64,000 nucleotides of DNA from Brachionus rotundiformis (taxonomy: Eukaryota > Rotifera > Eurotatoria > Ploima > Brachionidae). Position 1 is the stretch's first letter. Each line of letters starts with the position of its first letter. The DNA is taken from NCBI GenBank assembly GCA_016802295.1, contig JAESIW010000071.1, forward strand, positions 124,001 through 188,000. Reading direction: 5' to 3'. The position numbers and the translations under genes are program-made. Under the pieces are notes generated by a model. It saw only the letters and a program-made list of their open reading frames with translations. It had not been told where the DNA came from and made no database searches. Shown one piece after another: positions 12,077 through 22,616 of this stretch.

Positions 12077-14128
12077 ATGTCTTTAGGTTTATCAACCGAG
12101 CAAATTTTAAGAACTTTTGCAACAATTGATGAAAATGAAAAAAAACAGCGTAATATGAAGCCTTTTTTGAGACCTGGTTCGAAGCCATTGATTTACCATA
12201 TTTTAAATATTAGAAGGTTCCAGAATAATCAGATGTCTAGACCAGGTCATATCGATCTAAAGCAAACATACACTTGTGTCCAAAAGCATTCCAGTTACAA
12301 AGATTTCAATCAGCTTGAAAAAATAACCCTAAATCAAATGTATGTGAACAAGGTGCATCATGGAAAGTATTTGGAAGCCAAGATAATCCATGAGCCTTTT
12401 GTAATCACAGCTATTCAAACATTGATTGAGGATGAAAATGGTGACATTGAGACCATGTCCATTTACAATTTAATCAAGGACTTTGGTGAAAATTTGAACA
12501 ATTTGCTTCCATATGGGTGCACTGTGCAAATAAAGGAGCCTTTTTTAAAAACATCTGCTTACAATGTTGAACATTTTTCGGTAAGAGTCGACTCACCATC
12601 CGACTTGAATATAATCATCAGCCTTCCCAAAAGGTCAGATCTGGACAGAACAAGTCTATATGAAAAATTAAATTATGAGGGAAATTGCCACTTTGTTAAT
12701 AAAGAATACCACTTGGCAGTGCGCTTGTATACTGAAGCATTGAATTATGAACAATGTGCCAAGTCTTTCTCAAACCGAGCTTTGGCTTATTTAAAGCTAG
12801 AATGCTATCAGCTAGCGCTTATGGATGCGGAAAAATCGATCCAGATTGAGCCTAGTGAAAAAGCATATTTTAGAATGGCTAGTGCATGGTACAATATGCG
12901 CCAATTTGACAAAGCTATGGAAAATTTTAAAAATTGTCTTGACCTAAACGCTTCCAATTTAGATGCTAAGACTGGGCTTGAAAAATGTTCCAAAAGACTG
13001 GAAGAATCGAAAAAAGGTGCCTATGATTTCAAATATTTAGTAGATCAAAGTGGACCGAATAATTTAAGGCTGGATGGTGCTGATTTTGTATCAGACGCCA
13101 TCGAGATTGTCAATGTTGAAGGAAAAGGCCGTGGTTTTGTAGCCAAAGTTGATATACCAAAAAATACTCTTCTGGTCGCTTCAAAGGCTCTTTCTATCAG
13201 CTATTTTTCAGAATTTTCTTCCCAATATGTAATCATGTCTTACAATTTATTGAGCAGAACTGTGGATAAAAATTCACAATGCCAAAATTTGATAAATTTA
13301 ATTTATAAAATGAGATTTGATCCTTATCTATGTAGCCAAGTTTACTCGCTTTATGCAAGCAAAAAATTTAGCCTAAACAAAATTCCACCACATGGTATAA
13401 TTGACATTGAGAGAGTAGAGGCTATTACTACATTTAATTCTTTCGCAAGTGATGATCTAAGAATGCTTAATAGTGACTTTGATAGTACTGGTTTGTGATA
13501 TTTGCCATCCTTTTTCAATCATTCATGTCTTCCAAACACATTTAGGCTTTATTTGTCTGATTTTGTCTTCATATTTGCCAATCAGGATGTGAAACAGGGA
13601 CAAGAACTCACTTTACCATATTTTCCGCTTAAATCTTTCGAAGAGAGGGAAAAAAGTGCCGGACATTATGATTTTAAATGCTGGTGTCCCATTTGTAAGG
13701 AAGATAGAAGTGATTTAGAAAATTTTAAAAAAAAAGCTCAGATGTTAAAAAATTTGGAAAATTTAAAGTCTAATTTTAAGAGCAAAAAATGGTCTAGTCT
13801 GATCGAAAATTTGAAAAAAACTTACCAAAAAAGAGATAAGTTCAAATATGATTTAATTTTACCACTAAGTTATTTGGCAGCTTCTCTATCGAGAGAAACC
13901 AAGCATAAAAAAGCTTATGAGTGCTATGAGGAAATATTCAACTTGGCATTAGAATGCGGAGATTTGATAACCGCAATCAGAATAATTCCACAGCTTGACC
14001 GATTATCAGTTTTGACTGATTGTGCCGGTAAAGCTAAAACATGTATAAATTCTTATAATGATTTAATAAAGCTAGATCCGAGCCTAATGCATCATGTAAT
14101 CAATTCTAGTCATTTGATGAATAAATAA
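12077..14128 (+). pseudogene. TPR + SET domain protein interrupted by one in-frame TGA
   Basis: Frame 12077-13498 (473 codons) and frame 13502-14128 are the same reading frame, separated only by TGA at 13496-13498 and one Tyr codon. Residues about 195-300 hold tetratricopeptide repeats (for example SFSNRALAYLKLECYQLALM). A split SET domain of the SMYD type follows: EGKGRGFVAKVDIPKNTLL, then NHSCLPNT and the post-SET cysteines CWCPIC after the stop. SMYD-type proteins methylate lysine. In this family the residue before the LPSFFNHSC block is usually Trp (GLW), so TGA probably replaces TGG. Truncation would remove the NHSC cofactor and substrate site, so the product should be inactive unless the stop is read through or is a sequencing error. 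The rest of the frame is intact, which suggests a recent change. Confidence 0.8.
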
Positions 14129-14387
14129 TAAAATTATTTGATTAAATAAAATATCTAAATTAAAAATAAATTAATTAATAAGGAAATCTATGAATATCAT
14201 CGTGAATGCTTGATAAAATAATTTATAACCTTGTTTTTTAATTGATTAAAAAAACTAATTAATTGATTACTAGAATAAAAAATAATTATTTTATTTTGAG
14301 AATAAGAAAAAAATTATTCATGAGAAAATAATTAGGATCAACAAAGGCTTTTTTTATTCAATTATATAAAATATTTAAAAAAAAATC

Positions 14388-15170
14388 CTATTCATTTCGG
14401 GCAGACCATCTCCACCATGCAGCTTTAAGTCTGTCATTTAGGGCACCGAAAGAGTCGAGAGCTGGCCTTACATCCAAAAGGGTGAATTCTCCATTAGCCT
14501 TGACCGGTCCACCATCATAATAATCAATAATGTAGCGCACTTCTTTACCACAGCGATCCACAATCCAGTCATGACGATCAAACGGGAGCTCATAGCCCAT
14601 CCAGCTGCGGATTTTGGCTCTTGGCGAGTACTCGCTTGCTTTTCCTCCAAATTTTTTAAGCTTTGGTGATTGGCACTCATCATAGTGCAGAGCTTCCCAT
14701 TTGAGCACTTCTTGCCATGCTTTTTCATTATTTGCATTGTGAATGTTGATTATGTGAGACATGTCTTGCTGCTTGATGGCATCCTCTTCCCATCTCCAGC
14801 CTTTTCTAAGCATAGCATTCCAAAACATCTGCTCGGATGGATACTGCCACTTTTCGTCTTCAGTTCCGGCTTTGGGTATTGTTGAAGTAATTCGCGATGT
14901 TGAGAGCGTGAATGGCTGACCTGGCGAAGGCTGTTGGTTCGGTGGTGGCATCATATTCTTGGGATCAATGTCGTCTTTTTGATCGTGTTGTTTCGGACAA
15001 CCACCAGACTGCTTGGCTGCTTTAGCTTGATGCATTGGACATTCAGACGGTATCTCCGCGTTTGATTGCTTCATTTGTTCGTGACCAGAGGGCTTTTTAT
15101 CATTTTGAATTGGACATTCTGATTTATTTTCTGTATTTGGTGTTGGTGGTTTAGTCGCACTATTTCCCAT
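14388..15170 (-). CDS. HCCS: Holocytochrome c-type synthase (heme lyase)
   Basis: The mitochondrial enzyme attaches heme covalently to apocytochrome c (and c1) in the intermembrane space. The protein is 260 residues from the chosen ATG at 15170 (MGNSATK), as in family members that begin with MG. A further in-frame ATG at 15206 would add 12 residues. Three Cys-Pro heme-binding motifs lie in the N-terminal part (ECPIQ, ECPMH, GCPKQ). The conserved block NMMPPPNQQPSPGQPF follows, then YPSEQMFWNAMLRKGWRW. The heme-ligand region IHNANNEKAWQEVLKWEALH contains the catalytic histidine, and MGYELPFDRHDWIVDRCG precedes the C-terminal LDVRPALDS. The gene has no intron and lies about 230 bp downstream of ArfGAP1 on the same strand. 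Length and motifs match the animal family. Confidence 0.96.
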   Translation of the reverse strand: MGNSATKPPTPNTENKSECPIQNDKKPSGHEQMKQSNAEIPSECPMHQAKAAKQSGGCPKQHDQKDDIDPKNMMPPPNQQPSPGQPFTLSTSRITSTIPKAGTEDEKWQYPSEQMFWNAMLRKGWRWEEDAIKQQDMSHIINIHNANNEKAWQEVLKWEALHYDECQSPKLKKFGGKASEYSPRAKIRSWMGYELPFDRHDWIVDRCGKEVRYIIDYYDGGPVKANGEFTLLDVRPALDSFGALNDRLKAAWWRWSARNE

Positions 15171-15403
15171 TTTTCTAATTTTATAAAGCCTTAAATAAAC
15201 TATCAAATATTGCTGGATTTAGGTTTTTTAGGACCTTCACCACCTAATTAAGGTCTCTGATTAGAAAATAATTTATTTTTCATTAAATAAAATGAGATTT
15301 TTATGAAAAAAAATCGAATTTAAAACTATTATTAGCTCTAAAATTAAAAAAAAAAAAGAAGAAAAAAGTTGATAAAAATATATTCTGACTAGTTGGTGCG
15401 GAA

Positions 15404-16750
15404 TTATTTAGTCTTGGATACTGAATCAATTGGTTCCCATTGATCATCATCATTAAAATTCATCAAATCGTCTTTTTTATCTGTTGAATCCCATCCGGCA
15501 TCTTCCCAACTGTTCCAATCGTCTTTCTTTTTTGACTCTTTTTTAGGCATTTGAGTTGTTTTCTTGCTAGAGGTATTGCTTTCCCAACCAGAATCTTCCC
15601 AAGTGTTCCAGTCGCTACCAGCGTTGTTATAGCTCGTAGAATTATCGCTTTGCTGATACTGGTTTGTTTCGCCACCCATGCTGTCGTAGCCACTTCTACC
15701 AAACACGTTAAAATTGCTCAGCGAGTTGACCAGTCCGCCTCCTTCTCCACTTTGGTTCCAATACGAGTTTATGTTTGTCCATGCCTTGGAGCTCACGTCA
15801 GTTACTTTAGATGTTACTGAATTAAGCAGAGTTCCTTCTTTGACCTTTTCATTCATGTTTTTTGTCAATTCAGTGGCCTGGTTGGCCGCGGTCGAGCTCA
15901 ATTTTACCACATTTTCTTTGGCCACAGATGCCCATTTGCCAGCATTTAGTGTAAAACTTGATAGACTCTTTGGAAAAAGTGGTTGAAGTGGTTTTAAGCA
16001 CTTTTTTTTAAAATTACCGAAGTTAATGAGCTGAATATGTCTGGATCGTTTTGAGGCTGGGCAACTGTATTGCCAAATCCAGTATATTTACCACCTTGGC
16101 TTGGCGGAATACCTCTAACGAAAAATTTAAAATTTTTAAAAACAAAAATTTTATTTTCTCATGTACTCTGGTCTGGATGAATTTTCAGCTTGTTTGCGTG
16201 AAAAAAAATCTGCAGTTTGACTTTTAAGCTGTTCTGAAGAGGAAAAGCCAGATTGGTAAGAGTTGGTTGGTTGTTCGTATGAATTGGAAAGTGAAGATGA
16301 TGACCGATTGTAGTTCAGGGATGAAGAAGAAGAATTTTCTCTAATGGCTGATCCTGTTGTGTTGCTGGTTTCCTCGGACCACGGTTTGCCTTGGGCCTCG
16401 GCAGAAATTTTGTCCCTATAAAGCGCAGCACATCTGCTATTGTACTTTTGCTGAATGGTCATATTGGGTTTGTAGTCTGGCTGCGATTCAAAAAACAATT
16501 TGGCCTTTTTGTTGCCACCAACCTTCATTTTTTCCAGCTCTACGTCCTTCCATTTGTCCAAAGTAAGTGAACGAACAAAGCTTAGATGTACACCGAGACC
16601 GCGGTGCTTGCCAGAGCATTCAAGACAAATAAATATGCCGTATGTGACACTTACCCATTGTGGATTATGGGCATTGCATTCAAAACAGAATTTATTCTCA
16701 TCTTTGAGCTGTAAGTCTTTTAAAACTCGTCTGGTCCGCGGCGAAGACAT
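15404..16750 (-). CDS. ARFGAP1: ADP-ribosylation factor GTPase-activating protein 1
   Basis: Coding exons 16750-16167, 16114-16018 and 15967-15404 join in frame to 414 residues. The introns are 52 and 50 bp. The N-terminal ArfGAP zinc finger C22-x2-C25-x16-C42-x2-C45 is followed by the arginine finger R50 in GKHRGLGVH. It stimulates GTP hydrolysis on Arf1 during COPI coat turnover at the Golgi. The spliced joint reads EGIPPSQGGKYTGFG, a hallmark of ArfGAP1, and is lost if the first exon is read through. Next come the ALPS-like segment SLSSFTLNAGKW, which senses curved membranes, and a C-terminus with two Trp/acidic repeats (DWNTWEDSGW, DWNSWEDAGW) like the coatomer-binding tail. The second acceptor (CCAAAG) is weak, but the frame and the similarity support it. 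Confidence 0.92.
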
Positions 16751-17533
16751 CTCAATTTACCTAACTAATTTATATGAGTTGGCTCTGATCTGGTTTTATA
16801 GTGTATATTTGGTGAAATATTGAGTTAGCATAAAAAAATTAAATTAGAATTTATTTTATGATAAAATTATATGCAATGAATGAATGCAGTTATGTTATAA
16901 AGAGGGCTCTTTTTGCTTTATTAAAAGATATATTCATAAATTTGAATTTATATAGTTATATAACTTTTACTTACCAAATTTGACTCAGGCTCAGATTTTG
17001 TCAAGATAATTATTTTAGCAACTAATTAATTTAAAAATTTTATCTTAATAATCAAAGACGAAAATTAAAACAAAATTAAAAAATACAATTATTAGTAAAT
17101 AAATATTAATAATTTTGAGTAATTAGTTTAAGTAATGATCTTTTGATCAGAAAAAGCTAATAATATTGGTTCCAATTTAATGAACCATTTTTAGAATTGA
17201 TTATTTTTATTAATAAAAAATAATTGTTCTTTTTTTAACTCGATCGGGGACCTAAATTAAAGAAAAAAAAGGAAAAAATATTATTTTTTAATTTAAATTA
17301 GCTTCCAAGTAAAATTAGTTTAAAAATAAACAAGACAAAAATATTCTCTCTTACCAATGTGTGCAAAATTTCCAAATTAAAATCTACTCATTAATAAACT
17401 CAGCGAATTTCATTATAAACTTGTATTTAGAACAATTTTATTCAAAAAATTTTAAATTAAATGAAAAACATGCCTTTTGAAAATTTTAATAAATTTAAAA
17501 ATAATTTAAAAAATATTTTAGATAGACAGACCA
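16751..17533. other. Divergent intergenic region
   Basis: About 780 bp between the start codons of ArfGAP1 (-) and RRP9 (+). It is AT-rich with no open frame and probably holds both promoters. No motif is distinctive enough to name. Confidence 0.5.
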
Positions 17534-19267
17534 ATGGCATCCATAATGGACGAAGAAATTCCCTCTGACTCAGATTTAAGCTCAAGGTAAACTTAATGAG
17601 TCAAAAAATAAGGTTTAATTGGTTGCCTTTCCAGAGAGCCAGACTCGGACATCGAAATAAGTGACGAAGATGAAGAGACTGTTCAACAAAAAAAGATCCG
17701 ATTAGCCAAAAATTTAATTCATAAATTAGAAAAACGTAATCAAAATATTCAATTAATTAATTATATAAATTTTTTTTATATTCAATTATTCTAAAGAAAA
17801 AGAAAGCCAAGCTTTGGAAAAGGACCAAACAGCTTATGTAGTCCGTAAGCTCGAAGAAGATCTTGTAATTATAAAAAAACAAGATAACTAGGATTTTTAA
17901 TGTTTACTTATTAAGGCAGCCAAAACTGGAAAATTAAAAAAAGAAATCGCGGACAAATACTCAGCTGGACTTATCGAGAAACAACTCAAAGGCCACAGAC
18001 TGTCCGTCACTTCTGTTGTCATATCACAAGATAAAAAATACATTTTTTCGGCCTCTAAAGATGGCACTATCATCAAATGTAATAAAAAAGATAATATATT
18101 TTTTTTAAATTTTTTTTTAATTTTAATTTTGTTTAAAAGGGAATTTTGAAAGCGGGATGAAAATGAACACTATAAAAAAGCGACTACCGCAAGAAGATAG
18201 ATCATTAAACAAAGGCCATAGCAGAGAAGTGTACGCCTTAGCTATGAGTGATGATGGCAAATTTTTGGCCTCAGGTGGTGAAGACAAATCGATAAAAATA
18301 TGGAATCCGGAAACTTTGGATTTTATTTACTCATTTGAAGGGCACAGAGATGCTGTTTCGGTAATCTAAATGATAGCCAAAAACTTCTATCTTATCATAT
18401 AAATTTAAGGGCTTGGTATTTAGGAATAATTCTCATCAGTTGTACAGTTGTTCATTTGACCGAAGTGTCAAAATTTGGAATGTAGACCAACTGATTTATG
18501 TAGAGACATTGTAAGTAAAGTTAATGCTAAAAAATTTAAATTGATACTAATATTAATTAAGATTTGGACACCAGGATAAAATTTTAGGCATAGATTCTTT
18601 AAATAAAGAAAGATGTGTGACCTGTGGAGCCAGAGATAGGTCATTAAGGTTGTGGAAAATAGTCGAAGAGTCACAATTGTTGTTTAATGGCACTCATTTG
18701 TAGGAATAATAAGAAGTTATCTATTCAATACAGACAATTTAATTTGCTTTTTAAATTTTAAGTGATTCAATTGATTGTGTTTCATTGATTAATGAGGAGT
18801 TATTTTTCAGTGGTTCAAATGACGGTTCTTTGGCAATTTGGAGCATAAATAAAAAAAAGCCAATTTTGGTGCACAAAAATGCACACAAAAAAACACCATT
18901 GGAAGAAAATGAAACTTCTTTGTTCGGAAGTGGATTTCAGGCAACAAATTGGGTGTCGTCAGTGAGAGCATATCATAACAGTGACCTGTTGGCAAGCGGT
19001 TCTGATGATGGCTCCATTAGAATCTGGGCTTACTCAAGTCAAAATAATAGCTTGATTGAAAGATTCAAAATTCCAGTGGTAAGATTTTAAAATTTAGTAG
19101 TGAAAATTATATTATTATGTTACCAAAAGAATGGATTTGTGAACGACTTGAAATTTTCCGAAGATGGAAGCTATTTGATTGCCGGCGTCGGTCAAGAGCA
19201 TAAACTGGGTAGATGGTCTATTAACAAAAATGCAAAAAATTCGATTTTAATTATAAAACTCACATAA
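17534..19267 (+). CDS. RRP9: U3 small nucleolar RNA-interacting WD40 protein (RRP9/U3-55K)
   Basis: Nine exons join in frame to 432 residues: 17534-17586, 17635-17735, 17797-17864, 17916-18078, 18140-18360, 18410-18510, 18562-18699, 18763-19078 and 19130-19267. Introns are 48-63 bp. RRP9 is a core protein of the U3 snoRNP, needed for early pre-rRNA cleavage in the nucleolus. The acidic N-terminus (SDIEISDEDEE) and the helical block LEKDQTAYVVRKLEED match the family. The WD repeats include GHREVYALAMSDDGKFLASG-like and FGHQDKILGIDSLNKE blocks. The diagnostic C-terminus is VAGVGQEHKLGRW-like (here IAGVGQEHKLGRW). The human protein is about 475 residues, so this is a normal-length ortholog. An internal ATG at 17546 could also serve as start. 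Confidence 0.93.
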
Positions 19268-19383
19268 TAAAGAATAGAATTTAATAAAAAAATTAATGAA
19301 ATTATCTTTTTTTAATTTTTTAAATTTATGCTGTAAAAAAATCATTTCAAATGAAAGAACATTAAAAGGATAAAAATTGAATA

Positions 19384-20014
19384 AAAGATGTCTACTTTTT
19401 GAAAAATATAAATTAATTTATTCTAAAAAATTAAATTATTTAAAAAATTTATTACATATAAATTTAGTTAATTGATAAAAACTACTGTTTAATTTGAAAC
19501 AGTATGTATAAATAGCTCACGATTTTAATTATTTAACTAAATTAATAAACTTAATACTTTATTAAAGAAGTATGTATCATTTAATATATTAGTATTGACT
19601 ACTTCAGTGAAGAATGCATCGAATAAGCCTTTGGTCTTTTTCTAGAACTTGGCTTAAGTCGAAGCAGAGAAGTAGTTTTTTAAATTTAAATAAATTAAAA
19701 TCAATATTGATTTTTCTTATAATTCTTTATGATTATTATAAATAATTAACATTGGCACTAATTTGAGATTCGATAAAAATTTTTGTTCTAATTTAAAATT
19801 AATTTTAATAAACTAAAAATGATTTAGTAATATAATAAGAAAAATGTAATTTAAACTAAAATGAAATAATAAAAAAATTTAATATTGGCATTAATCTTGT
19901 GAATTTTGATATTTACCATAGATCTATTTTGACATTTTTCCAAGCTTTTTTTAAAATGACAGTTTTCCTTTGAAAACTAAATTAACTAGAAGATAAAAAT
20001 TAGAATTTCTAAAA
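19384..20014. repeat. Upstream copy of direct repeat flanking the hydrolase gene
   Basis: This segment matches 21928-22392 in the same orientation. Shared blocks include AAAGATGTCTACTTTTTGAA, CTTCAGTGAAGAATGCATCG and TTGGCTTAAGTCGAAGCAGA. It ends immediately before the hydrolase ATG, so it includes the promoter and 5' UTR of that gene. It carries about 170 bp (roughly 19701-19872) that are absent from the other copy. Confidence 0.9.
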
Positions 20015-21775
20015 ATGATGTTTCAAACAATTTTTTTGATAATTTTATTAAACTGCTCTGGTTTTTCATATTCAGAAAACTATCGCACTGAATATGTTCA
20101 AATGCCTGATGGAATAAGACTTGCTGTCGATTTTTATGTGTCTTTTAAAGAGAAAAAATTACCAACTCTATTAGAAATGACCCCATATGGTAGATCGTCT
20201 ATGTATACGTTTCGTAATGAGGGTCAGTTTTGGTACGAGAATGGCTACATTTTGATGATTGCAGATACACGCGGCAGTGGTGATTCCGAAGGTGATTTTG
20301 AATTTTTCAGTAACGATGGACAAGATGGATACAATTTGATTGAATGGATAGCCAAACAACCATGGTCAAATGGTAAAGTTGCAATGCGAGGCTCATCTTA
20401 TTCTGGTACGAATCAATGGTTTGTTGCAGCTAAAAAGCCTAAAAATCTGTATTGCATTAATCCGAGTGCCACTTTTGGACGACCATTGGAACATCCGCCT
20501 TTCAACAATGCATTTTCTTTAATCTGGTCTCTCAACTGGATCGGCAAAACAGCCAATTTACCAAACAATTCATTTGAGTGGACAAATCCTGATCCATCTT
20601 TGTGGCTAAAGCATCTACCTTTATACACTCTTGATGAATTTGTTACCGGTCGAGTTCTTGGTTTGTATAGAAAATTTCTTCAGCATCCTACCAGAGACTC
20701 GTATTGGGAATTACTAGTTCTAAAGCCTGATGATTATTCTAAAATAGATATACCATCTTTGTCGTTCACAGGCTGGTATGACGGAACCTTGTACGGAACC
20801 ATAATGCGTTTTAAAGAGGCTAGTTTATACAGTGGGAGAAAAAATGATCACTTTATTATTGTTGGACCTTATGCGCACGAAAATGCTCCAGATGGTGGAT
20901 ATGACTTCAGAACTCTAGAGCCAATTAAAAATTTAGGTGATTTGGTCCTTGAGGATAATGCATTTGTGCCAGGATTGAACATGACAAAAGAATTCTATGA
21001 CTGGTGTCTAAAAGATGGACCTAGACCAAACTGGAAGCAAGCGAAAGTTTACCTTACCGGAACAAATGAATGGAGAGAAGGCTCGTATTTTTTGAATGAC
21101 AATTTCCAAGATAGATATGTCTATTTAAAAAGTGTAAATGGTGCAGCCAGCATTAAAGGTGATGGAAAGCTTGTTTTACATCCTCCTAAATTTGGAAGCG
21201 ATAGTTTTGACTATAATCCAGATGATCCAGTGAGAAGTGATCTATCGAAAAACCTCATTTATCCAGTAGATATGAATTTTTATCTTAATAGAACTGATTT
21301 TCTAGTTTATTCTAGTACAACTGTGAAAAAATCTTTTACAATATTTGGTCAAGTAGAGCTTGACTTGACATTTTCAACAAACGTTGTAGACACAGATTTT
21401 GTGGCTTTTTTGATGGATGTTGACAAAAATGGACGTTCCATTAAACTTGGATCAATGGAAGTGTTTCAATTGAGAACAAGATATAGAAATGGCTTCGACA
21501 AACAAGATCTAATGGAACCAAATAAAATTTACAATGTAACAATTGACATGCATGAAATGGGACATACATTTTTACCAGGACATAAAATAAGATTGGCAAT
21601 TTCGAGTAGTTTTTATCCAACAGTGAGTGCCAATTTAAATACGGGAAAAGATGTAGCTTATGATATGGGTCCAGCAATCAAAAGCACGCAGACAATTTAT
21701 TATGGCTTGCCTTCAAATGGATACATTTCTCGATTGCATTTTAAGAGTAATGATTTAAATGACAATTGCTTTTAG
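20015..21775 (+). CDS. CocE/NonD-type (PepX, S15 family) alpha/beta hydrolase, secreted
   Basis: A 586-residue intronless protein with an N-terminal signal peptide (residues about 1-20, core FLIILLNCSGFSYS). The alpha/beta-hydrolase domain begins at YVQMPDGIRLAVDFYV. Its catalytic residues can be placed: Ser128 in the elbow MRGSSYSG, Asp256 in GWYDGT and His288 in GPYAHENAPDGG. From about 340 a beta-rich C-terminal domain typical of PepX/CocE follows, with the segment GHKIRLAISSSFYP. Family members hydrolyse X-Pro peptides, cocaine-like esters or acylated substrates, and most are bacterial; the substrate here cannot be predicted. No intron, a bacterial-type family and an exported product suggest horizontal transfer, but base composition matches the host, so any transfer is old. 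The first Met (MMF) is used; the second lies one codon on. Confidence 0.88.
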   Translation: MMFQTIFLIILLNCSGFSYSENYRTEYVQMPDGIRLAVDFYVSFKEKKLPTLLEMTPYGRSSMYTFRNEGQFWYENGYILMIADTRGSGDSEGDFEFFSNDGQDGYNLIEWIAKQPWSNGKVAMRGSSYSGTNQWFVAAKKPKNLYCINPSATFGRPLEHPPFNNAFSLIWSLNWIGKTANLPNNSFEWTNPDPSLWLKHLPLYTLDEFVTGRVLGLYRKFLQHPTRDSYWELLVLKPDDYSKIDIPSLSFTGWYDGTLYGTIMRFKEASLYSGRKNDHFIIVGPYAHENAPDGGYDFRTLEPIKNLGDLVLEDNAFVPGLNMTKEFYDWCLKDGPRPNWKQAKVYLTGTNEWREGSYFLNDNFQDRYVYLKSVNGAASIKGDGKLVLHPPKFGSDSFDYNPDDPVRSDLSKNLIYPVDMNFYLNRTDFLVYSSTTVKKSFTIFGQVELDLTFSTNVVDTDFVAFLMDVDKNGRSIKLGSMEVFQLRTRYRNGFDKQDLMEPNKIYNVTIDMHEMGHTFLPGHKIRLAISSSFYPTVSANLNTGKDVAYDMGPAIKSTQTIYYGLPSNGYISRLHFKSNDLNDNCF

Positions 21776-21927
21776 AAATTTTATTTAAAAAATATTATTA
21801 TTTTAAATAAATAAACTAAATATTAGCTTTATAATAACGATACAGTTTAAAGTTATTTTTATTAAGAATCCTCGATGCATTAAAAATGAGCCTAAGAATT
21901 TAATCTCTCTAAAAAAGATAATTGTTT

Positions 21928-22392
21928 AAAGATGTCTACTTTTTGAAAAACATAAATTAATTTATTCAAAAAAAATAAATAATTAAAAAATTTATTATAT
22001 ATAAATTTAGTTAATTGATAAAAACTACTCTTTAATTTGAAACAGTATGTATAAATAGCTCACGATTTTAACTATATAACTAAATTAATAAACTTAATAC
22101 TTTATTAAAGAAGTATGTATCATTTAATAAATGACTATTGACTACTTCAGTGAAGAATGCATCGAATAAGCCTTTGGTCTTTTTCTAGAACTTGGCTTAA
22201 GTCGAAGCAGAGAAGTAGTTTTTTAAATTTAAATAAATTAAAATAAAAAAATATTAATAATGGCATTGATCTTGTGAATTTTGATATTTATCAAGGATCT
22301 ATTTTGACATTTTTCCAAGTTTTTTTTAAAATGACAGTTTTTCTATGAAAACTAAATTTAACTGGAAGATAAAAATTAGAATTTCAAAAAAA
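21928..22392. repeat. Downstream copy of direct repeat flanking the hydrolase gene
   Basis: A direct copy of 19384-20014 without the internal 170-bp block. Similarity ends at the point corresponding to the base before the hydrolase start codon; beyond it there is no trace of coding sequence. It looks like the promoter of a second, lost hydrolase copy. Confidence 0.88.
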
Positions 22393-22616
22393 TTTATTTA
22401 AAAATTAATTAAAATTTTACTTAAAAAACTATTTGATATTGCTTATAATTTAAGTTTCGATAAAAATTTATGCATTAAATTAAAATTTATTCCAAATTAT
22501 CTTAAAAAATTAAATTCTAATTTTTCATTAAAAAAAATCAAAAAAAAGTCTATGATTATATTTAAAAAATTTATTTCAAATTAAATAATAATTTAAATTT
22601 AGTATTAAAAATAATC

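Noticed and set aside
19384..22392. LTR retrotransposon interpretation of the direct repeats around the hydrolase gene
   Set aside because: No TG..CA ends, primer-binding site, polypurine tract or gag/pol; the enclosed gene is an ordinary hydrolase and the repeat ends at its start codon.
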